A stretch of 64,000 bases of DNA from Ornithinimicrobium cavernae (GCF_003121625.1 NZ_QDDJ01000011.1:62001-126000), one strand, 5' to 3'. Numbered from the stretch's first letter, positions 1 through 9,184 are shown. Numbers and translations: made by a program. The notes: a model not told the origin generated them from the letters alone.

Positions 1-34
1 TTGCTGGTCGTTCGGACATCACGCCGGACACACC

Positions 35-141
35 GTGGGCCCTTCGCAAACTCATACTTTGCGAAGGGCCCACACCTCATCTGTGACGGCTCTGGACAAG
101 CCGTGGAGTCCCTGCAGGCTCATACCAGGCAGGGCAGCCAC
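35..141. repeat. Two related palindromic repeat units
   Basis: Two units share one architecture: a 16-nt arm, the 7-nt loop CTCATAC, and a 16-nt arm. Unit 1 (35-73) pairs perfectly over all 16 positions. Unit 2 (103-141) pairs at about 11 of 16. Both begin GTGG and end CCAC, start exactly 68 bp apart, and are followed by similar tails (TCATCTGTGACGGC after the first, TCATTTGTAGCGGC after the second). There is no protein-like signal here. They look like REP-type intergenic elements or terminators of the gene left of the window. Confidence 0.6.
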
Positions 142-159
142 ATCATTTGTAGCGGCAGT

Positions 160-207
160 GCCGCCCCCGGTGCCAACCACGGGGGCGGCGTGTCGCCAAA
201 CTCACAC
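160..207. repeat. GC-rich hairpin and possible third repeat remnant
   Basis: A perfect 10-bp stem (160-169 with 180-189) encloses a 10-nt loop. It is followed at 194-207 by TCGCCAAACTCACAC, which resembles the loop region of the first upstream unit (TCGCAAACTCATAC at 44-57). This may be a decayed third copy. The rest of 1-294 holds no gene I can support. Confidence 0.45.
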
Positions 208-294
208 CACCTCAGGTCCGCGTGACCGGCGCGCAACCGGGCCCCACTGCCCCGGGCTGTGCCCGACGAGGACGCCCGATCGTCGGCGACCACG

Positions 295-325
295 TAGACT
301 GGCACTCGGGCCAATAGAGTGCTAG
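295..325 (+). promoter_or_regulatory. CIRCE operator with -10 box for hrcA
   Basis: CTGGCACTC at 299-307 and GAGTGCTAG at 317-325 are separated by exactly 9 nt, matching the CIRCE pattern (TTAGCACTC-N9-GAGTGCTAA) with an intact GCACTC/GAGTGC core. A TAGACT hexamer (295-300) just upstream is a good actinobacterial -10, so bound HrcA would cover the transcription start. This predicts autorepression of the hrcA-dnaJ operon with release on heat shock. I see no convincing -35. Confidence 0.88.
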
Positions 326-380
326 AGGTGGCGGCGAGGGCCGTCACCGCGCTGGGCGTGGTGGAGGAGGTGACCCCCAG

Positions 381-1409
381 ATGAGCAACGATGACCGACG
401 GCTGGAGGTGCTCCGCGCCATCGTGCAGGACTACGTGCAGACCTCAGAACCCGTGGGGTCCAAGTCGCTGCTGGAGCGGCACCACCTCGGCGTCTCCGCC
501 GCAACCGTGCGCAACGACATGGCCGTGCTCGAGGAGGAGGGGCTCATCGCGGCCCCCCACACGAGCGCAGGGCGGATCCCGACCGACGCCGGTTACCGCG
601 TCTTCGTGGACCGCCTGGCCACCATCAAGCCGATGACCCGGGCCGAGCGCCGGGCGATCGAGGAGTTCCTGGCCGGCGCCGTCGACCTGGATGACGTCGT
701 GGGCCGCTCCGTGCGCCTCCTCGCCTCGTTGACCAACCAGGTCGCGGTGATGCAGTACCCCTCCCTGTCGCGCTCGACGGTCCGGCACGTGGAGCTCGTC
801 GCGATCGGTGGGTCGCGGCTGATGGTGGTGCTGATCGTCAACACGGGCCGCGTGGAGCAGCGCGTGGTCGAGGTCGACCGTGAGATGACCGGGCTGGCCG
901 GCGAGCAGACCATCCAGGACATCCGCGCGATGCTCAACGCCGAGGCCGCCGGCCGGCCCCTGCCCGAGGTGCAGGGGCGACTCAAGGCCGCGATGGGCAC
1001 CGTGTCCGAGGCGGACCGTGGGGTGGCCGAGGCCGTTGTCGATTCGCTCGGCGACGCCCTGCTGGCGCAGACTGAGGAGCGCGTGGTCCTGGCCGGCACC
1101 GCCAACCTGGCCCGCGTGGTCACCGACTTCCCGCGCTCCATCGGGCCCGTGCTGGAGGCCCTGGAAGAACATGTGGTCCTCCTGAAGTTGATGTCCAGCA
1201 TGAGCACCCTCATCGACGACGACGCCGTTGCGGTGAGCATCGGCGCCGAGAACCCGTATGAGGGGTTCCGCTCGACGTCCGTCGTGGCGACCACCTACGG
1301 GGCCGCCGGCGGCCTGGGGGTCGTCGGGCCGACGCGGATGGACTACCCGACGACGATGGCGTCCGTGCGGGCTGTGGCGCACTACGTGTCCGAGATCCTG
1401 GACAGCTAG
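381..1409 (+). CDS. hrcA: Heat-inducible transcription repressor HrcA
   Basis: HrcA is the cytoplasmic repressor of class I heat-shock genes; it binds CIRCE and is kept active by GroEL. The 342-aa product has the family length, with an N-terminal winged-helix region (residues 1-90, including [20 protein letters not shown]-type recognition-helix sequence) and a C-terminal GAF-like HrcA domain carrying the typical [11 protein letters not shown] stretch. ATG at 381 follows GGAGGTG at good spacing. A CIRCE element lies about 60 nt upstream. dnaJ starts 11 nt downstream, the usual actinobacterial hrcA-dnaJ arrangement. Confidence 0.97.
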   Translation: MSNDDRRLEVLRAIVQDYVQTSEPVGSKSLLERHHLGVSAATVRNDMAVLEEEGLIAAPHTSAGRIPTDAGYRVFVDRLATIKPMTRAERRAIEEFLAGAVDLDDVVGRSVRLLASLTNQVAVMQYPSLSRSTVRHVELVAIGGSRLMVVLIVNTGRVEQRVVEVDREMTGLAGEQTIQDIRAMLNAEAAGRPLPEVQGRLKAAMGTVSEADRGVAEAVVDSLGDALLAQTEERVVLAGTANLARVVTDFPRSIGPVLEALEEHVVLLKLMSSMSTLIDDDAVAVSIGAENPYEGFRSTSVVATTYGAAGGLGVVGPTRMDYPTTMASVRAVAHYVSEILDS

Positions 1410-1420
1410 AGAGGTATTGA

Positions 1421-2542
1421 GTGAACGACTACTACGCCGATCTCGGCGTGTCCCGCGAAGCCACCGCCCAGGAGATCAAGCGGGCGTACCACCGCCAGGC
1501 GCGCAAGCTGCACCCTGACGTGAACCCGGGACCCGAGGCGGAGGCCGAGTTCAAGAAGGTGAGCCAGGCCTACGACGTGCTGTCCGACTCCACCAAGCGT
1601 GCGGCCTATGACCGGGGCCAGGACCCGTATGCCGGGGCGAACCAGAACTTCGGCCAGGGGTTCAGCTTCACCGACATCATGGACGCCTTCTTCGGTGGGG
1701 CCGCCGCCGGGGGACGTGGCCCCCGCTCGCGCACGCAGCGCGGGCAGGACGCGCTGGTGCGCCTCGACATCGACCTGCGGACCGCGGTCTTCGGCGGTCA
1801 GGAGACCGTCGTGATCGACACCGCGACCCGCTGTGCCACGTGCACCGGCTCCGGGAGCCAGCCGGGCACGGGCACGCGTGTCTGCACCACCTGCGCGGGG
1901 CGTGGTGAGGTCCAGTCCGTGCAGCGGTCCTTCCTCGGCCAGGTGATGACCACCCGGCCGTGCCCGGAGTGCCGCGGCTTCGGTGAGCTCATCGAGCAGC
2001 CCTGCGTCGACTGTGCCGGCGAGGGCCGGGTGCGTGCCCGGCGGGACCTGACCATCAAGGTGCCCGGTGGCGTCGACTCGGGCACCCGGATCCAGCTCGC
2101 CGGCGAGGGCGAGGTCGGTCCGGGCGGGGGCGACCCCGGCGACCTCTATGTCGAGATCGCGGTGCGGCCGCACGAGACCTTCCGTCGTCGCGGGGACGAC
2201 CTGCACTGCTCGGTCCAGGTGCCGATGACAGCGGCCGCGCTCGGCGCGACCCTGACGGTCGAGACCTTCGACGGGCCCACCGAGGTCGACCTCAGAGCCG
2301 GCAGCCAGCCGCAGGACACGATCACCCTGGAGGACCAGGGGGTGACCCACCTGCGCGGAACCGGCCGCGGTGACCTCATCGTCCACCTCGACGTCCGGGT
2401 CCCGACCAAGCTGGACGACCGGCAGCGGGAGCTGCTGGCCCAGCTCGCCGAGGAGCGGGGCGAGTCCCGACCCGAGGGCCGGATGGCACCGGCCAACTCC
2501 GGCCTGTTCGGAAAGCTCAGGGAAGCCTTCTCACCACGGTGA
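1421..2542 (+). CDS. dnaJ: Chaperone protein DnaJ
   Basis: This is an Hsp40 co-chaperone that stimulates DnaK ATPase and delivers substrates. The 373-aa product has a J domain with the HPD triad at residues 31-33, a short Gly/Phe-rich stretch, and a zinc-finger region with four CXXC modules (CATC, CTTC, CPEC, CVDC, each followed by a Gly-X-Gly-like pair), then the C-terminal substrate-binding beta domains. The start is GTG. As the copy next to hrcA it corresponds to the second DnaJ of actinobacteria rather than the one in the dnaK operon. Its last codons overlap the start of rsmE. Confidence 0.96.
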   Translation: MNDYYADLGVSREATAQEIKRAYHRQARKLHPDVNPGPEAEAEFKKVSQAYDVLSDSTKRAAYDRGQDPYAGANQNFGQGFSFTDIMDAFFGGAAAGGRGPRSRTQRGQDALVRLDIDLRTAVFGGQETVVIDTATRCATCTGSGSQPGTGTRVCTTCAGRGEVQSVQRSFLGQVMTTRPCPECRGFGELIEQPCVDCAGEGRVRARRDLTIKVPGGVDSGTRIQLAGEGEVGPGGGDPGDLYVEIAVRPHETFRRRGDDLHCSVQVPMTAAALGATLTVETFDGPTEVDLRAGSQPQDTITLEDQGVTHLRGTGRGDLIVHLDVRVPTKLDDRQRELLAQLAEERGESRPEGRMAPANSGLFGKLREAFSPR

Positions 2543-3282
2543 GCGCACCCCTGTTCTTCGTCGGCGAGGGTGTCCTGACCGATGTCACGGTCGGTGACGC
2601 TCTCCGCCTCGAGGGGCCCGAGGGGCGCCACGCCGCCACCGTCACACGCCTCGCCGTGGGCGAGGAGCTCCTGGCCGCCGACGGGTCCGGCCGCGTGGCC
2701 CGGGGCCGGGTCACCGCCGTCGGCCGGGACGAGCTGGAGCTGCGTGTCGACGACCTGAGGGACGTGCCGCTGCCGGACCCCCGGTTCACCCTGGTGCAGG
2801 CCCTCGCCAAGGGGGACCGCGACCTGCTCGCGATCGAGACCGGCACCGAGCTCGGCGTCGACGAGGTGGTGCCGTGGGCCGCGGCACGCAGCGTCGTCGT
2901 CTGGCGCGGCGACCGCGCGGCCAGGGCGCGTGCCAAGTGGGAGCGGACAGTGCTGGCCGCGACCAAGCAGGCCCGCAGGGCCAGGGTGCCTGTCGTCGCC
3001 GGGCTCGCCGACCGGGCCACCGTCGTGGAGCGGCTGCGAGGCGCGGATCTCGCGCTCGTGCTGCACGAGGAGGCCACCGAGCCGCTGGCCGCGGTCGACC
3101 TGCCGCCATCGGGTGAGGTCGTCCTCGTCGTGGGGCCCGAGGGTGGCATCAGTCCCGAGGAGCACCGTGCCTTCCTCGGTGCCGGAGCCCGCTCGGTGCG
3201 CCTGGGGGACACGGTGCTGCGCACCTCCACCGCCGGTGCGGCGGCCATCGCTCTGCTGAGCGGTCGGTCGCGATGGGCGTGA
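2539..3282 (+). CDS. rsmE: 16S rRNA m3U1498 methyltransferase RsmE
   Basis: RsmE is a SPOUT-class SAM-dependent methyltransferase that methylates N3 of U1498 in the 30S decoding region. The 247-aa length fits. The C-terminal trefoil-knot signature is clear: VGPEGGISPEEHRAF, then VRLGDTVLRTSTAGAAA. The N-terminal PUA-like domain covers about residues 1-75. The GTG start overlaps the dnaJ stop in a GTGA junction, which implies translational coupling. hrcA-dnaJ-rsmE is a conserved actinobacterial order. Confidence 0.95.
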   Translation: MSAPLFFVGEGVLTDVTVGDALRLEGPEGRHAATVTRLAVGEELLAADGSGRVARGRVTAVGRDELELRVDDLRDVPLPDPRFTLVQALAKGDRDLLAIETGTELGVDEVVPWAAARSVVVWRGDRAARARAKWERTVLAATKQARRARVPVVAGLADRATVVERLRGADLALVLHEEATEPLAAVDLPPSGEVVLVVGPEGGISPEEHRAFLGAGARSVRLGDTVLRTSTAGAAAIALLSGRSRWA

Positions 3283-4631
3283 GCACGCCCGATCAGCCCC
3301 GACTCTCCCTCCTGGCACCGGGGACCCGGCCGGTGTCGATCGGCACGACGGCGCTGATCTCGCTGTTCGCCGTCGAGTACATCGCGGTCGGCACCGCGAT
3401 GCCCACCGTGGCCCGCGAGCTGGACGGCCTGGGGCTCTATGCCCTCGCCTTCAGCGCGACCATCGCGGCCAGTGTCATCGGGATGATCCTGGGCGGCTGG
3501 TGGTCCGACCGGTCCGGCCCCCGAGCGGTCCTGCTCGCGGGAACGAGCACCTTCGCCGCCGGGCTGCTGGGGGCCGGTCTCAGCACCAGCATGGAGCTCT
3601 TCGTCGCGGCCCGTGGCCTGCAGGGACTGGGCAGTGGCATGGCGATCGTCGCGATCTACGTCATCATCGCGCAGGGCATCCCCGACCTGTTGCGCCCCCG
3701 GATGTTCTCCCTGCTCGCGGCGGCCTGGGTGGTCCCTGGCCTGGTCGGACCGGTCCTGACCGGCTTCCTCGTGGAGCACGCCGGGTGGCGGTGGGTGTTC
3801 CTGGGCGTCGTCCCCCTGGTCCTGGTGAGCATCGCGGTGCTGCTGCCGGCGCTCGGGCGCACCGAACCGGGGGAGGACGCCCCCCACCTCGGGGTCGCCA
3901 CCATCCTGTGGGCGGTCGTCGCCGCCGCCAGCGTGGGTGTGCTCAACCTCGGCGGGGAGTCGATCTCGGTGCGGGACGCACTGGTCGGTCTGCCCTTCGC
4001 GATCGCGTTGGGCATCGCGGCGTGGCGCCTGCTCCCGCCGGGCACCCTCACGTTCGGCCGCGGGCTGCCCTCGGTGCTCTCCGCCCGCGGCGCCATCGGC
4101 GCCTCCTTCATGGCGGCCGAGGCCTACCTGCCGCTGCTGCTGCAGGACCTGCACGGCTACAGCCCCGCCGAGGCCGGGGCCGCGCTCGCGGTCGGTGCGG
4201 TCACCTGGGCTGGCGGCTCGTGGCTGCAGGGCCGGTTGCGCGACACCGTGGACCGCGTGCGCGTCATGGTGACCGGCTGCACCATCATCCTGCTCGGCAC
4301 CGGGCTGCTCGTCGCAGCGGTGGGCCTGGACTGGCCCGGGTGGACCGTCCTGGTGGTCTGGGGCATCACGCAGTCCGGCGTCGGCGTGGCCTACCCGACC
4401 ACCTCCGTGCTGACCATGCGGCTCTCCGCGCCCGAGGTGCTGGGGCGCAACTCCTCCTCCCTCCAGGTCAGCGAGGCGCTCGCCTCCGCCGTCGCGCTCG
4501 CCGTCGCCGGTGCCGTCTTCACGGCCCTGTACGCCGGCTCGATGCAGGCCGCCTTCCTCGCCGTGGCCGTCGCCTCGGTCCTGGCCGGGGCGGGCGCGGT
4601 CGCGACGTCGGCCCGCTCCAGGCCCGCCTGA
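3273..4631 (+). CDS. MFS transporter, probable multidrug efflux type
   Basis: This 452-aa integral membrane protein has some 12-14 hydrophobic segments, beginning near residue 25 (IGTTALISLFAVEYIAVGTA). A GGWWSDRSGPR loop after the second helix is the major-facilitator motif A position. The overall form resembles DHA2-type proton-driven drug exporters, but no substrate can be inferred. The ATG lies inside the last codons of rsmE (10-nt overlap), so it is probably co-transcribed with the hrcA operon. A family relationship is secure; efflux is inferred. Confidence 0.88.
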   Translation: MGVSTPDQPRLSLLAPGTRPVSIGTTALISLFAVEYIAVGTAMPTVARELDGLGLYALAFSATIAASVIGMILGGWWSDRSGPRAVLLAGTSTFAAGLLGAGLSTSMELFVAARGLQGLGSGMAIVAIYVIIAQGIPDLLRPRMFSLLAAAWVVPGLVGPVLTGFLVEHAGWRWVFLGVVPLVLVSIAVLLPALGRTEPGEDAPHLGVATILWAVVAAASVGVLNLGGESISVRDALVGLPFAIALGIAAWRLLPPGTLTFGRGLPSVLSARGAIGASFMAAEAYLPLLLQDLHGYSPAEAGAALAVGAVTWAGGSWLQGRLRDTVDRVRVMVTGCTIILLGTGLLVAAVGLDWPGWTVLVVWGITQSGVGVAYPTTSVLTMRLSAPEVLGRNSSSLQVSEALASAVALAVAGAVFTALYAGSMQAAFLAVAVASVLAGAGAVATSARSRPA

Positions 4632-4685
4632 GGCTCCCTCCGCACAGGCAGGGGAGTATGCCGTGGGGCCGGCGGACCAGGCGGC

Positions 4686-4691
4686 TACCGT
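4686..4691 (+). promoter_or_regulatory. Candidate -10 of a leaderless promoter (HIT gene)
   Basis: TACCGT lies 6 nt before the ATG of the HIT gene, so transcription would begin at or beside the start codon. The same spacing recurs at many genes in this window. Confidence 0.5.
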
Positions 4692-4697
4692 GGGCGC

Positions 4698-5060
4698 ATG
4701 GCGACTGACAGCAACTGCCTCTTCTGCAAGATCGTGGCCGGGCAGATCCCCAACGACACGGTCTACGAGACCGACACCGTCCTGGCCTTCCGGGACATCA
4801 CCCCGCGGGCCAACGTCCACGCGCTGGTGATCCCCAAGAGCCACGAGGACACCCTCGGCCAGATGGCTGCCGACGACCCGGCCGGAGTGGCCGAGCTGTT
4901 CACCGCGGCGCGGGAGGTCGCCCGCCTCGAGGGGATCGAGGAGAGCGGCTACCGGGTGGTGAGCAACGTGGGGCCCGATGCAGGCCAGGAGGTGTTCCAC
5001 GTGCACGTGCACGTGCTCGGGGCACAAGAGCTCGGGCCGGTCGGCCCCGGTCGCGGCTAG
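4698..5060 (+). CDS. HIT family (histidine triad) hydrolase
   Basis: This small cytoplasmic nucleotide-binding hydrolase has 120 aa. HIT proteins of the HINT branch cleave nucleoside phosphoramidates and related adenylated compounds. The triad HVHVHV has histidines at residues 101, 103 and 105, the last being the catalytic-loop pattern. The N-terminal CLFCKIVAGQIP with two cysteines is typical of zinc-binding HINT members. It sits 67 nt after the MFS gene with its own candidate promoter and precedes phoH, a common actinobacterial arrangement. The natural substrate is unknown. Confidence 0.93.
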   Translation: MATDSNCLFCKIVAGQIPNDTVYETDTVLAFRDITPRANVHALVIPKSHEDTLGQMAADDPAGVAELFTAAREVARLEGIEESGYRVVSNVGPDAGQEVFHVHVHVLGAQELGPVGPGRG

Positions 5061-5073
5061 ACTCGGGCCCCTG

Positions 5074-6228
5074 ATGACAGAACCTGAGCATCCGGGGGCG
5101 GCGGAGGCCGCGCCCCCGACCACCGACCTGACCGACACCGCCGGCCGCGACGGGGCAGCCGCCCCCACCCACACGGTCGTGATCCCGCCCGAGACGTCGA
5201 TGGCGGCCCTGCTGGGGCCGCGTGACGAGCTGCTGCGGACGATCGAGCGCTCGTTCCCGCACGTCGACGTGATGGTGCGGGGCAACGAGTTCCGCCTCGC
5301 CGGTCCGTCCGGGGACGTGGCGATCATCGAGCGGCTCATCGACGAGCTCGTCGTGATCGTCGCCGCCGGGCAGCCGCTGAACCGCGACGCCGTCGAACGC
5401 TCCATCGGCATGCTGCGCAGCGCCTCCGCGGAGCGCCCCGCGGACGTGCTGACGATGAACATCATCAGCAACCGCGGTCGCACGATCCGGCCCAAGACGC
5501 TGCACCAGAAGCACTATGTCGACGCGATCGACAAGCACACCATCGTGTTCGGGATCGGCCCTGCGGGCACCGGCAAGACCTACCTGGCGATGGCCAAGGC
5601 CGTGGCCGCGCTGCAGGCCAAGCAGGTCAACCGGATCATCCTCACGCGACCGGCCGTCGAGGCGGGGGAGCGGCTGGGGTTCCTGCCCGGCACGCTGAAC
5701 GACAAGATCGACCCCTACCTGCGCCCGCTGTACGACGCGCTGCACGACATGGTCGACCCGGACTCGATCCCGCGCCTCATGGCCTCCGGCACCGTCGAGG
5801 TCGCACCCCTGGCCTACATGCGGGGGCGAACGCTCAATGACGCGTTCATCATCCTGGACGAGGCCCAGAACACCTCCGCGGAGCAGATGAAGATGTTCCT
5901 CACCCGGCTCGGGTTCGGCTCCAAGATGGTGGTCACCGGAGACGTCACCCAGGTCGACCTACCGACCGGCACCAGCTCCGGTCTGCGGGTCGTGCGCGAC
6001 ATCCTGGCCGGCGTCGAGGACATCTACTTCGCCACGCTCACCTCCGCCGACGTGGTGCGCCACCGGCTGGTCAGCTCGATCGTCGAGGCCTACGGCAAGC
6101 ACGACGCCAGCCGGCAGCGCTCCGAGCCCGCGAGCGGGGCTGCCGGCCGCGCCGCTGCCGGCCGTGCGCCCGACCGGCGCGGGCCGGGAGACCCGGCACC
6201 TCGGCATACCGAGGGCGGTGAGCAGTGA
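5074..6228 (+). CDS. phoH: PhoH family ATPase
   Basis: PhoH is a cytoplasmic P-loop ATPase of the PhoH/YbeZ group, associated with RNA metabolism and often acting with the endonuclease YbeY encoded next. Walker A is GPAGTGKT, Walker B is FIILDEAQN, and an N-terminal KH-like domain precedes the ATPase core. The chosen ATG (5074) gives 384 aa. An upstream in-frame start at 4978 would add a low-complexity extension overlapping the HIT gene and was rejected. TAGACT at 5058-5063 is a candidate -10. The C-terminal tail of about 40 residues is rich in Arg, Ala and Gly. It overlaps ybeY by 4 nt. Confidence 0.94.
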   Translation: MTEPEHPGAAEAAPPTTDLTDTAGRDGAAAPTHTVVIPPETSMAALLGPRDELLRTIERSFPHVDVMVRGNEFRLAGPSGDVAIIERLIDELVVIVAAGQPLNRDAVERSIGMLRSASAERPADVLTMNIISNRGRTIRPKTLHQKHYVDAIDKHTIVFGIGPAGTGKTYLAMAKAVAALQAKQVNRIILTRPAVEAGERLGFLPGTLNDKIDPYLRPLYDALHDMVDPDSIPRLMASGTVEVAPLAYMRGRTLNDAFIILDEAQNTSAEQMKMFLTRLGFGSKMVVTGDVTQVDLPTGTSSGLRVVRDILAGVEDIYFATLTSADVVRHRLVSSIVEAYGKHDASRQRSEPASGAAGRAAAGRAPDRRGPGDPAPRHTEGGEQ

Positions 6229-6752
6229 GCATCGAGGTGCTCAACGAGTCAGGTGAGGTGCCGGCACCGGTCGCCGAGCAGGAGCTGCACGACCTCGCGC
6301 GCTACGTGCTGGACCAGCTGCGGGTGCACCCGCGGACCGAGCTGGCGATCACGCTGGTCGACGAGGACGCCATGACGGCCCTGCACGTGCAGTGGATGGA
6401 CCTGCCCGGGCCCACGGACGTCATGAGCTTCCCGATGGACGAGCTGCGTCCCGGCTCCGACTCGGAGAGCGCGGAGGGCGTCCTCGGGGACGTTGTGCTC
6501 TGTCCCTCCGTGGCGCGCGCGCAGGCCAGGGCTGCCGGACACAGCGTCGAGGACGAGATCCTGCTGCTCACCACGCACGGGATCCTGCACCTGCTCGGCT
6601 TCGACCACGCCGAGCCGGACGAGGAGCGGGAGATGTTCGAGCTGCAGCGCACCCTGCTGCTGACCTACCTGGCCCAGCGCGGTCGCACCACCACCGCGGC
6701 ACCGGAGGCCGGCAGCACTCCTGCGGCGCCCGATGCGCCCCCCGGGCACTGA
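6225..6752 (+). CDS. ybeY: Endoribonuclease YbeY, rRNA maturation factor
   Basis: YbeY is a zinc-dependent endoribonuclease needed for 16S rRNA 3'-end maturation and 70S quality control. The metal site HGILHLLGFDH (H-X3-H-X5-H) is intact near residues 118-128, and the N-terminal DLPGPTDVMSFPMDE segment is family-typical. The 175-aa product carries an extra Ala/Thr/Pro-rich tail of about 20 residues. The GTG start overlaps the phoH stop (GTGA). phoH-ybeY-CNNM-era is a widely conserved ribosome-assembly cluster. Confidence 0.96.
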   Translation: MSIEVLNESGEVPAPVAEQELHDLARYVLDQLRVHPRTELAITLVDEDAMTALHVQWMDLPGPTDVMSFPMDELRPGSDSESAEGVLGDVVLCPSVARAQARAAGHSVEDEILLLTTHGILHLLGFDHAEPDEEREMFELQRTLLLTYLAQRGRTTTAAPEAGSTPAAPDAPPGH

Positions 6753-6766
6753 GCGGCGAGGCACCT

Positions 6767-8086
6767 GTGATCACCCTGATCGTTGTGGCCGTTGTGGCGA
6801 CCCTGGTGGCCTTCCTGCTGTCCGCCAGCGAGACCGCGCTGCTGAGGGTCTCCCGGCACCGGGTCGAGCAGCTGCAGGAGGACGAGCAGCGCGGAGCCGA
6901 CGCCCTGGCGCGGATCGTCGTCGACCCGTCCCCCTACCTGGCCGTGGCCGCGTTCACCAAGGTTGCGGCCGAGGCCGCGACCGCGGTGGCCGTCACCGTC
7001 GCGGTCGACACCCAGACGGACAGTCACTGGCGCACCGCGCTGTTCGCGGTCGGCATCATGACCGTCATCTCCTTCGTCATCGTGGGCGTCTCCCCACGGA
7101 CCCTGGGTCGTCAGCACGTCGAGAAGGTCGCGCTCATGTCCGCGCCGGTCATCCGGGTGCTGCGGATCCTGCTGGGCCCGCTCGCCAAGGTGCTGGTGAT
7201 GTTCGGCAACGCGGTCACCCCCGGGCGCGGGTTCGCCGAGGGTCCTTTCGCAAACGAGGCCGAGCTGCGTGACCTGCTCGACCTGGCGGGCGAGACCTCG
7301 GTCATCGAGGCCGGGGAGCGCGAGATGATCCACTCGATCTTCGAGCTCGGCGACACCGTCGCGCGCGAGGTGATGGTGCCCCGCCCGGACATGGTCTCGA
7401 TCCGTCAGGACCGGGTGCTGCGCCAGGCGATGTCCCTGTTCCTGCGCTCCGGCTTCAGCCGGGTCCCCGTCATCGGTGAGGGCAGCGACGACGTCCTGGG
7501 GATCCTCTACTTCAAGGACGTCGCCCGCGCCGTCAACGCCAACGCAGCCAATGCCCGGGAGCCGGTGACCGAGCTGATGCGACCGGTCCAGCGGATCCCC
7601 GAGTCCAAGTCCGTGGACGGCCTGCTGCGGGAGATGCAGCGCGACCGGCTGCACATCGCGATCGTCATCGACGAGTACGGTGGGACGGCGGGCCTGATCA
7701 CCATCGAGGACATCCTCGAGGAGATCGTCGGCGAGATCACCGACGAGTACGACCGCGACGTCGTCGAGGTGGAGACCCTGGAGGACGGCAGCGTCCGGGT
7801 GCCCGCGACGATGCCCGTGGACGACCTGGCCGAGATGTTCGACGTCGACCTGGAGACCGAGGACGTCGACTCCGTCGGCGGGCTGCTGGCCGCCGAGATC
7901 GGTATGGTCCCCATCGTGGGGTCCTGGGCCGAGCTGGCCGGTCTGCGCCTGACGGCCGAGCGGATGGCGGGTCGGCGCCGTCGGGTGGCGACGGTCCTGG
8001 TCACCCGGGTGGAGCCGGAGCAGGACGAGCACGAGGAGACCACCGCACCGGGTGGCGCCCAGCACGAGCCAGAGGACACCGAGTGA
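6767..8086 (+). CDS. CNNM/CorC-type transporter with CBS domain pair (hemolysin family)
   Basis: This 439-aa membrane protein contains, in order, a DUF21/CNNM membrane region (residues 1-130, with the conserved SASETALLRVSRHR segment near the N terminus), two CBS domains (about 190-310) and a C-terminal CorC_HlyC domain (from about 325). Family members are implicated in magnesium/cobalt transport; the hemolysin name is historical. GTG at 6767 is the only start placing the first hydrophobic helix at the N terminus. It starts 14 nt after ybeY and overlaps era by 4 nt. Confidence 0.92.
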   Translation: MITLIVVAVVATLVAFLLSASETALLRVSRHRVEQLQEDEQRGADALARIVVDPSPYLAVAAFTKVAAEAATAVAVTVAVDTQTDSHWRTALFAVGIMTVISFVIVGVSPRTLGRQHVEKVALMSAPVIRVLRILLGPLAKVLVMFGNAVTPGRGFAEGPFANEAELRDLLDLAGETSVIEAGEREMIHSIFELGDTVAREVMVPRPDMVSIRQDRVLRQAMSLFLRSGFSRVPVIGEGSDDVLGILYFKDVARAVNANAANAREPVTELMRPVQRIPESKSVDGLLREMQRDRLHIAIVIDEYGGTAGLITIEDILEEIVGEITDEYDRDVVEVETLEDGSVRVPATMPVDDLAEMFDVDLETEDVDSVGGLLAAEIGMVPIVGSWAELAGLRLTAERMAGRRRRVATVLVTRVEPEQDEHEETTAPGGAQHEPEDTE

Positions 8087-9057
8087 ACGAGCCGCAGCCC
8101 CACCGACCGGACCAGCACCCCGGCGAGGTCGAGCAGCCCGCTGAGCCCACGGCATACCGGGCGGGGTTCGCCTGCGTCGTCGGCCGGCCCAACGCCGGCA
8201 AGTCCACCCTGACCAACGCCCTGGTCGGGCAGAAGGTCGCCATCACCTCCAGCAAGCCGCAGACCACGCGGCACGCGATCCGGGGAGTGCGCACGACCGA
8301 GGACTACCAGCTGATCCTCGTCGACACGCCCGGGCTGCACCGCCCGCGCACCCTGCTGGGGCAGCGGCTCAACGACCTGGTGCGGGAGACGCTGCTCGAC
8401 GTCGACGTCATCGGGTTCTGTCTGCCCGCCGACCAGCGCCCCGGCCCCGGCGACCAGTTCATCGCCCGGGACCTGAGCGACCTGCAGCGCGCCAAGCGCG
8501 TCCCGGTCGTGGCCCTGGCCACCAAGTCGGACACCGTCGACAGGCAGCGGCTGGCCGAGCACCTCATCGCCATCGACCAGCTCGGCACCTGGGACGCGAT
8601 CGTCCCGTGCTCCGCGGCGAAGGGTGACCAGGTCGACGAGGTCGCCGAGGTGCTCGCGTCCTACCTGCCCGCCTCGCCCAAGCTCTATCCCGACGACGTG
8701 CTCACCGACGAGCCGACGATCGTCATGATCGCCGAGCTGGTCCGCGAGGCGGCGCTGGAGGGGGTGCGGGACGAGCTGCCGCACTCCCTGGCGGTCGTCG
8801 TCGACGAGGTCGTGCCGCGCGCGGACCGGCCCGCCGACCGGCCGCTGACCGACGTGCGCGTCAACATCTTCGTGGAGCGGCCGAGCCAGAAGGCCATCAT
8901 CATCGGCAAGGGTGGCTCCAGGCTGCGTGACGTCGGGGCCCGGGCACGCACGGGCATCGAGGCGATCATCGGCCACAAGGTGTTCCTCGACCTGCACGTC
9001 AAGGTGGCCAAGGACTGGCAGCGCGACCCCAAGCAGCTGCAGCGGCTCGGCTTCTGA
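8083..9057 (+). CDS. era: GTPase Era
   Basis: Era is an essential GTPase that binds the 3' end of 16S rRNA and checks 30S assembly. G1 is [10 protein letters not shown]3 is DTPG, and G4 reads TKSD instead of the usual NKXD, a conservative variant. The C-terminal KH domain has [14 protein letters not shown] and ends in [18 protein letters not shown], the standard Era terminus. The 324-aa product has a Pro-rich N-terminal extension of about 25 residues. GTG overlaps the upstream stop. The next 127 nt before dhaK hold no recognisable gene. Confidence 0.97.
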   Translation: MNEPQPHRPDQHPGEVEQPAEPTAYRAGFACVVGRPNAGKSTLTNALVGQKVAITSSKPQTTRHAIRGVRTTEDYQLILVDTPGLHRPRTLLGQRLNDLVRETLLDVDVIGFCLPADQRPGPGDQFIARDLSDLQRAKRVPVVALATKSDTVDRQRLAEHLIAIDQLGTWDAIVPCSAAKGDQVDEVAEVLASYLPASPKLYPDDVLTDEPTIVMIAELVREAALEGVRDELPHSLAVVVDEVVPRADRPADRPLTDVRVNIFVERPSQKAIIIGKGGSRLRDVGARARTGIEAIIGHKVFLDLHVKVAKDWQRDPKQLQRLGF

Positions 9058-9184
9058 CCCCGGCCGGCGCGGCGGGCCCTGGGTGAGGGGGGCACGGAGC
9101 TGCCCGCGCTGTGACCGGGGGAGTCGCCATCGGCCGGGTGGTCCCCCTCTGGTGGGCAGCCGCGTTCGGTGGTTGGCTGTGGGC

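Noticed and set aside
1-225. Possible small protein at the left edge
   Set aside because: It coincides with palindromic repeat units; there is no ribosome site and no family-like sequence.
4978-5073. Upstream start for PhoH
   Set aside because: It would add 32 residues of Cys/Ser/Arg-rich sequence encoded inside the HIT gene in another frame.
2517-5495. Long open frame of 992 codons on the minus strand
   Set aside because: It lies wholly opposite rsmE, the MFS gene and phoH. Its product is rich in Arg, Ser and Pro without motifs, as expected for the shadow of GC-rich genes.
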